A stretch of DNA of 46,867 bases, taken from the NCBI GenBank assembly GCA_022562915.1, contig JADFOJ010000018.1, forward strand, positions 1-46,867, read 5' to 3'. Origin of the DNA: Planctomycetota bacterium. Its GTDB lineage: Bacteria > Planctomycetota > Phycisphaerae > Phycisphaerales > SM1A02. Shown here piece after piece: positions 42,754-46,867 of this stretch. How positions within the stretch are numbered: position 1 is the first letter of the stretch; each line of letters opens with the position of its first letter. The notes under the pieces were generated by a model, which was given only the letters and a program-made list of their open reading frames with translations, was not told the DNA's origin and did not search any database. Both the position numbers and the translations under genes were made by a program.

Positions 42754-43103
42754 CGACGGCGAATTCATTCGCCGTCGCTGATCGGGCGTGTGTGGTACTT
42801 CGGGCCGCCACTGGTTCGCGTACGAATCGCCGACTCCGGGTGGCACGGTTGAGTCCGCCGCAGGCGGGCTCGGCCGTGGAGCGACGTCCAATCCCACGGG
42901 CGAACTCGCTTCGCTCGCTCGACCGTGCCACCCACTCCCTCCGATACTCGACGGCGAATTCATTCGCTGGCGCTGATCGGGCGTGCGTGGTACTTCGGGC
43001 CGCCACTGGTTCGCGTGCGAATCGCCGAGTCTGTGTGGCACGGTTGAGTCCGCCGCAGGCGGGCTCGGCCGTGGAACATCGTCCAGCTCCACGGGCAACG
43101 TCG
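42754..43103. repeat. 195-bp tandem direct repeat with hairpins
   Basis: The unit starting CGACGGCGAATTCATTCG (42754) recurs at 42949, and the hairpin CACGG...CCGTG recurs at 42844-42878 and 43039-43073, exactly 195 bases apart. The second unit diverges after about 43100. The first unit also has an inverted half-copy (GCTCGACCGTGCCACC, ending near 42932). Confidence 0.88.
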
Positions 43104-43153
43104 CTCTCGCTCGGTCGGCTCCGCGTGGCCGCGAACTGCGCTCCCCCCTACCC

Positions 43154-44269
43154 CTACCCCTTCACCCGACCCACCAGCTTGTCCGCGGCGACCTCGATGC
43201 CGCGTACCTTGGACCTCAGGGCGTCGCGGTTCGGCGCGTAGCGTTCGGCTGTCCGGAGATCCACGTAGTCTTCCTCGACGAGCCGCGAGAGGCTCTGGGT
43301 GAAGCTGTGCATGCCCTCGTGCTCGCTCGAGGCGATGATCGCGGGCATGTCCTCGTCCTCGCCCTCGCGGATCTTGTCCTGCACCGTCGGCGTATTGAGC
43401 AGCACCTCGGTGGCGGGGATACGGCCGATGTCCTTGCGGACCGAGGGCAGGAGCCTCTGCGCCATGACCGCCTTGAGGCCGTTGGCCATGGTCGACCGGA
43501 TGAACGTGTGCTCGGTGGAGGGAAAGAACTCCAGCATGCGGGCGAAGCTCTGCATCGTGTCGGCGGTGTGCAACGTGACGTACACCGTGTGACCCGTTTC
43601 GGCCGCCTGCAGGCCGGCCATCATGGTCTCGCGGTCGCGCAGCTCGCCGATCATGATCACGTCCGGGTCCTGGCGGACCGCGGCCCTCAAGGCGAGTGGA
43701 AAGTCCTTGACGTCGATGCCGATCTCGCGCTGGCTGATGAAGCTCTTGTCGGGCCGGAGCAGGTACTCGACGGGGTCCTCGATCGTGATGATGTTGTATG
43801 GACGAGTGTGGTTGATGTGGTTGATCATCGCCGCCAGCGTCGTGGACTTGCCGCACCCGGTGACGCCGCAGATGACCACGAGGCCTTCGTGAGTTCTTTC
43901 CGCGACGTCGTAGTACACCTTCGGCAGGTGCAGCTCATCGAAGCTGGGAATGACCGGGTTGACCCGCCGTATCGCCGCGTGCAGGCCGCCGCCGGCCTGA
44001 AAGACGCTGCAGCGGTAGCGGGCCTCGGCGCTCTCCGTGTGTGAGAAGTCCAGACCGCCCAGCTCATGAAGCTTCTGCTTCATGTGCTCCGGAATGATCG
44101 GATCGAGCAGGTTGACCGTGTCCTCGGCGGACAGGATCGGTGCGTCGACCCGGTGCAGCGCCGCGGAGATCCGGAGCACCGGCGGCGACCCGATCTTGAT
44201 ATGGAGGTCCGAGGCCTCGACCTCGGTCATCTTCTGGAGGAGTTGTTGAATCGTGATAAGTCCGGGCAT
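43154..44269 (-). CDS. pilT: Type IV pilus retraction ATPase, PilT family
   Basis: PilT drives pilus retraction and twitching as a cytoplasmic hexamer. The 371-residue protein has the N-terminal PAS-like region (LLQKMTEVEASDLHIKIGSP), Walker A VICGVTGCGKSTTLAAM near residues 131-147, the Asp box (IITIEDPVEYL), Walker B DVIMIGELRDRETM, and the His box TGHTVYVTLHTADT. The canonical GELRD and AIR-related C-terminal regions are present, though the tail (RYAPNRDALRSKVRGIEVAAD) differs from E. coli-type PilT, so a PilU-like role is possible. The start at 44269 (MPGLITIQQLL) is preferred over 44359, which is divergent promoter sequence. Confidence 0.9.
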   Translation of the reverse strand: MPGLITIQQLLQKMTEVEASDLHIKIGSPPVLRISAALHRVDAPILSAEDTVNLLDPIIPEHMKQKLHELGGLDFSHTESAEARYRCSVFQAGGGLHAAIRRVNPVIPSFDELHLPKVYYDVAERTHEGLVVICGVTGCGKSTTLAAMINHINHTRPYNIITIEDPVEYLLRPDKSFISQREIGIDVKDFPLALRAAVRQDPDVIMIGELRDRETMMAGLQAAETGHTVYVTLHTADTMQSFARMLEFFPSTEHTFIRSTMANGLKAVMAQRLLPSVRKDIGRIPATEVLLNTPTVQDKIREGEDEDMPAIIASSEHEGMHSFTQSLSRLVEEDYVDLRTAERYAPNRDALRSKVRGIEVAADKLVGRVKG

Positions 44270-44331
44270 GTCCGTTGTTCCTCTGATCGTGCTCGGCGCG
44301 ACGGAGACCGTGGGTATTGTAGGATGAGCGG

Positions 44332-45954
44332 ATGTCGCTGAGGGATGATGTCGAGACATATCTCCAACAGGCCGAGGAGATTCGCCGGGGCGGCGGAGAG
44401 AAAGGTGTCGCCCGCCAGCATCGCCTCGGCCGGCTCACCGCGCGCGAGCGGATCGACAGGCTGCTGGACACCGGCGCCGACAGCTTTGAGTGCGGCCTCT
44501 TCGCCGCGTGGAACATGTACCGGGAGTACGGCGGGGCGCCCGCGGCCGGTGTGATCACCACGATCGGCCAGGTCGGCGGCAAGCTCTGCATGATCATCGC
44601 CAACGACGCCACCGTCAAGGCTGGTGCGTTCTTCCCCATGACCTGCAAGAAGTTCATTCGCGCCCAGATGATCGCCGAGCGGGCCCGGCTGCCGCTGATC
44701 TACGTGGTGGACTCCGCCGGCGTCTTCCTGCCGCTGCAGGAGGACGTCTTCCCGGACACCGACGACTTCGGGCGCATCTTCCGGAACAACGCGGTCCTCT
44801 CGGCGGCCGGCATCACGCAGATCGCGGCGATCATGGGCAACTGCGTCGCCGGCGGCGGCTACCTCCCGGTGCTCTGCGACACGGTGCTCATGACCGAAGG
44901 AAGCGGCCTCTACCTCGCGGGGCCCGCGCTCGTAAAGGCAGCCATCGGCCAGGAGGTGGACAGCGAGGAACTCGGCGGCGCCGCCATGCACGCGCAGATA
45001 TCGGGCACGATCGACTTCCGCGAGCCGGACGACGAAGCGTGCATCGCGCGGCTCCAGGCGATCATCCACGCCGACAACTCGGTGGGCCCGATCGGCGAGC
45101 CGCCCTTCGAGGCGATCGCCCCCAGGCGCAAGCCGGAGACGATCTATGACATCGTCGGGCTGGATGCCGGCGGGCAGTACGACATGATCGAACTCCTGGA
45201 GTGTGTCGTCGACGACGAGAGCTTCAACGAGTACAAGGCCGAGTACGGCCGTTCGATCGTGTGCGCGTACGCCCGCATCGACGGCCGGCCGTGCGGGATC
45301 GTGGCCAACCAGCGCATCCTCACGGAGAAGACGATGCCCGGCGGCGCCACGGGCCCGTCCAGCGCCGTCAACATGCCTGCGGTCATCTACACCGACTCGG
45401 CGGAGAAGGCCGCGCGGTTCATCATGGATTGCAACCAGAAACGAATCCCGATCGTGTTCTTCCACGACACCACCGGGTTCATGGTCGGCCGCGACAGCGA
45501 GCAGGCGGGGATCATCAAGGCCGGGGCCAAGCTGGTGAACGCCATGAGCAACTGCATCGTGCCGAAGATCGCGATCATCATCGGCGGCAGCTACGGCGCC
45601 GGCAACTACGCGATGTGCGGTCGCGCGTTCGATCCGCTGTTCACGCTCGCCTGGCCGGGCGCCCGGTGCTCGGTCATGGGTGCGGCCCAGGCAGCCGGGA
45701 CGCTGATGCAGATCGACGATGCCGCCCGTGAGCGTCGAGGCGAGCCGGTCGATCCGCAGGAGCGCAAAAACCTGCTCGCCGCCATCACCGCGTCCTACGA
45801 CGAGCAGCAGGACATACGCTACGGGGCGGCCCGCGGCTGGGTCGACAGGATCATCGAGCCGCACCGGACCCGTGAAGAGCTCAGCTTCGCGTTGCGCGTG
45901 GCCGCTACCGTGCCGGTCACCGGCGACTTCAAGACGGGCGTTCTCCAGACGTAG
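44332..45954 (+). CDS. Acyl-CoA carboxylase, carboxyltransferase (beta) subunit
   Basis: The 540-residue protein is a full biotin-dependent carboxyltransferase with two crotonase-like halves. Visible motifs are GRLTARERIDRLLDTGA, ANDATVKAGAFFP, VVDSAGVFLPLQEDVFPD (typical of methylcrotonyl-CoA carboxylase beta), NCVAGGGYLPVLCD, NQRILTEKTMPGG, HDTTGFMVGRDSEQAGIIKAG and GGSYGAGNYAMCGRAFDP. The PLQEDVF segment and the length favour a methylcrotonyl-CoA or geranyl-CoA type over propionyl-CoA. The biotin carboxylase/carrier alpha subunit is not in the window. The SDR gene follows 5 bases later, so both probably belong to acyl-CoA (leucine-type) metabolism. Confidence 0.9.
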   Translation: MSLRDDVETYLQQAEEIRRGGGEKGVARQHRLGRLTARERIDRLLDTGADSFECGLFAAWNMYREYGGAPAAGVITTIGQVGGKLCMIIANDATVKAGAFFPMTCKKFIRAQMIAERARLPLIYVVDSAGVFLPLQEDVFPDTDDFGRIFRNNAVLSAAGITQIAAIMGNCVAGGGYLPVLCDTVLMTEGSGLYLAGPALVKAAIGQEVDSEELGGAAMHAQISGTIDFREPDDEACIARLQAIIHADNSVGPIGEPPFEAIAPRRKPETIYDIVGLDAGGQYDMIELLECVVDDESFNEYKAEYGRSIVCAYARIDGRPCGIVANQRILTEKTMPGGATGPSSAVNMPAVIYTDSAEKAARFIMDCNQKRIPIVFFHDTTGFMVGRDSEQAGIIKAGAKLVNAMSNCIVPKIAIIIGGSYGAGNYAMCGRAFDPLFTLAWPGARCSVMGAAQAAGTLMQIDDAARERRGEPVDPQERKNLLAAITASYDEQQDIRYGAARGWVDRIIEPHRTREELSFALRVAATVPVTGDFKTGVLQT

Positions 45955-45959
45955 GTGCC

Positions 45960-46790
45960 ATGACAATCGATCTCCAGGGCAAGGTGATCGTCATTACCGG
46001 CGCCAGTTCCGGCATCGGCGCCGCGACGGCCATCGAGTGCGCGCGTGCCGGCATGAACGTCGTACTCAACGCCCGGCGGGCGGAACGCCTGGAGAGCGTG
46101 GCCGAGCAGGTCCGCGCCGCCGGCGGTGAGGTCGACACGGTCGTCGGTGACGTGACGGACGCCGGCATCTCGGCCCGCCTGCTCGATGCGGCGCAGCAGC
46201 GATTCGACCGGTTCGACGCGGTGTTCGCCAACGCGGGCTACGGCTTCAAAAAACCGACCCACGAGGTCGCCCAGGAGCAGCTCCGGCACATCTTCGAGGT
46301 CAACTTCTTCGCATCCGTGGACCTCATCAACGCGGCGGCAAACCGGCTGATCCAGCAGAAGCGCCCCGGTCACCTGCTGATGTGCTCCAGCTGTGTCGCC
46401 AAGTTCACGCTGCCGGGCTACAGCGCCTACACGGCAACCAAGGCGGCACAGAACCACCTCTGCCGGGCGATGGGCATCGAGCTGGAGCCGCACGGCATCT
46501 TCGTGTCGAGCGTCCACCCGATCACGACCACCACCGAGTTCTTCGAGGTCTCCCAGCGACTCGGCGGCGGCGGCAGCGCCGCCGGGAAGTCCGCGCCCGC
46601 CCCCGGACACGCGCCGAAGCTCTTCGTCCAGACGCCTCAGCGGGTCGCCCGCGCGATCGTGCGGTGCCTGCGTCGCCCGCGGCCGGAGGTATGGACGAGC
46701 CTGACAACCCGCGCCGTCGCTGCTGCGATGACGTTGGTTCCAGGCTTCATGGACGTCGTCATGCGCAGGGCGGGCCGGGCGGATGGGTAG
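45960..46790 (+). CDS. Short-chain dehydrogenase/reductase
   Basis: This NAD(P)-dependent oxidoreductase of 276 residues shows the classical SDR signature: the nucleotide-binding GASSGIG at residues 14-20, NAGYG, catalytic Ser in LMCSSCVAKF, and YTATK as the YxxxK active site. Arg residues after beta-2 (LNARRAERL) favour NADP. The C-terminal part after the catalytic core ends in a hydrophobic stretch (AAAMTLVPGFMDVVMRR). It is co-transcribed with the carboxylase beta subunit; the substrate is unknown. Confidence 0.9.
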   Translation: MTIDLQGKVIVITGASSGIGAATAIECARAGMNVVLNARRAERLESVAEQVRAAGGEVDTVVGDVTDAGISARLLDAAQQRFDRFDAVFANAGYGFKKPTHEVAQEQLRHIFEVNFFASVDLINAAANRLIQQKRPGHLLMCSSCVAKFTLPGYSAYTATKAAQNHLCRAMGIELEPHGIFVSSVHPITTTTEFFEVSQRLGGGGSAAGKSAPAPGHAPKLFVQTPQRVARAIVRCLRRPRPEVWTSLTTRAVAAAMTLVPGFMDVVMRRAGRADG

Positions 46791-46838
46791 CGGCAAAGAA
46801 AGAGACGGGCGAAAAAGAGGCGGGGGAAAAAGAGACCG

Positions 46839-46867
46839 GGAGAGTTTTCCGCGGCGGAAAACTCTCC
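46839..46867. terminator. 14-bp perfect inverted repeat at the window edge
   Basis: GGAGAGTTTTCCGC and GCGGAAAACTCTCC surround a single G, preceded by polypurine repeats of the type GAAAAAGAGRCGGG (46796-46838). The sequence downstream is not visible; it may be the terminator for the SDR operon or part of a repeat. Confidence 0.55.

Larger units (their letters stand above)
42354..43153. other. 800-bp intergenic region: orphan transcription unit and tandem hairpin repeat
   Basis: No conventional gene is seen. Bases 42355-42712 look like a promoter-to-terminator unit of about 320 nt; 42754-43103 is a 195-bp unit in tandem, with hairpins. The long arginine-rich frames here are artefacts of the repeats. 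Confidence 0.6.

Noticed and set aside
42152-43006. Arg/Ser-rich minus-strand frame through the tandem repeat
   Set aside because: It is created by the 195-bp repeat and the antisense of ftsK; composition is unlike a protein.

Overview
The window reads as part of a chromosome from a GC-rich, Gram-negative-type environmental bacterium, most likely a planctomycete of the Phycisphaerae type. This is inferred from gene style only: a PEP-CTERM-like tail, large secreted beta-helix, YWTD and fibro-slime proteins, secreted M14 peptidases with Asp-rich loops, a FabZ-ACP-FabZ trio, many GTG/TTG starts and a putative outer-membrane barrel. No rRNA or tRNA gene is seen, so taxonomy is not proven.

Layout. 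1-9.5 kb is a cell-surface region: the 3' end of a beta-helix/FG-GAP-like protein, a small nucleotidyltransferase pair, a 1729-residue mosaic YWTD/beta-helix protein, a fibro-slime protein, a PilX-like protein and a broken DoxX gene. 9.5-13.3 kb is an insertion-sequence hotspot with two different DDE elements. Both transposases carry inactivating lesions, and the insertions cut DoxX and the C-terminus of a PEP-CTERM protein. 13.3-18.7 kb holds a secreted ankyrin protein plus lipoprotein, endonuclease IV, a TPR lipoprotein and QueF. 18.7-22.8 kb has a repeat-rich gap and two tandem M14 carboxypeptidase paralogues, of which the first looks like a dead enzyme with a stop codon in its signal peptide. 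22.8-33.7 kb is mostly housekeeping (RdgB, homocysteine S-methyltransferase, metallophosphoesterase, ArfB, CBS protein, PurM, SucD, methyltransferase), with an orphan HigA and a 71-bp palindrome.

33.7-37.4 kb is the most striking region. A 2.7-kb segment carrying a MntA/HepT toxin-antitoxin pair, a solo IS end and a DUF4143-type ATPase lies between two 247-bp direct repeats (about 96 % identical). The segment separates two genes, a metallo-beta-lactamase-fold pseudoenzyme and a secreted protein, that appear once to have been neighbours. 37.4-46.8 kb is core again: CoaD, the FabZ/ACP/FabZ trio, FtsK, an orphan transcription unit plus hairpin-bearing repeats, PilT, an acyl-CoA carboxylase carboxyltransferase subunit and a short-chain dehydrogenase.

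How genes work together: the FabZ-ACP-FabZ genes likely act as one acyl-chain module; MntA and HepT form a toxin-antitoxin pair; metallophosphoesterase, homocysteine methyltransferase and alpha/beta hydrolase are translationally coupled; the two M14 genes overlap by ATGA. All functions are assigned by reading motifs, with no database search.
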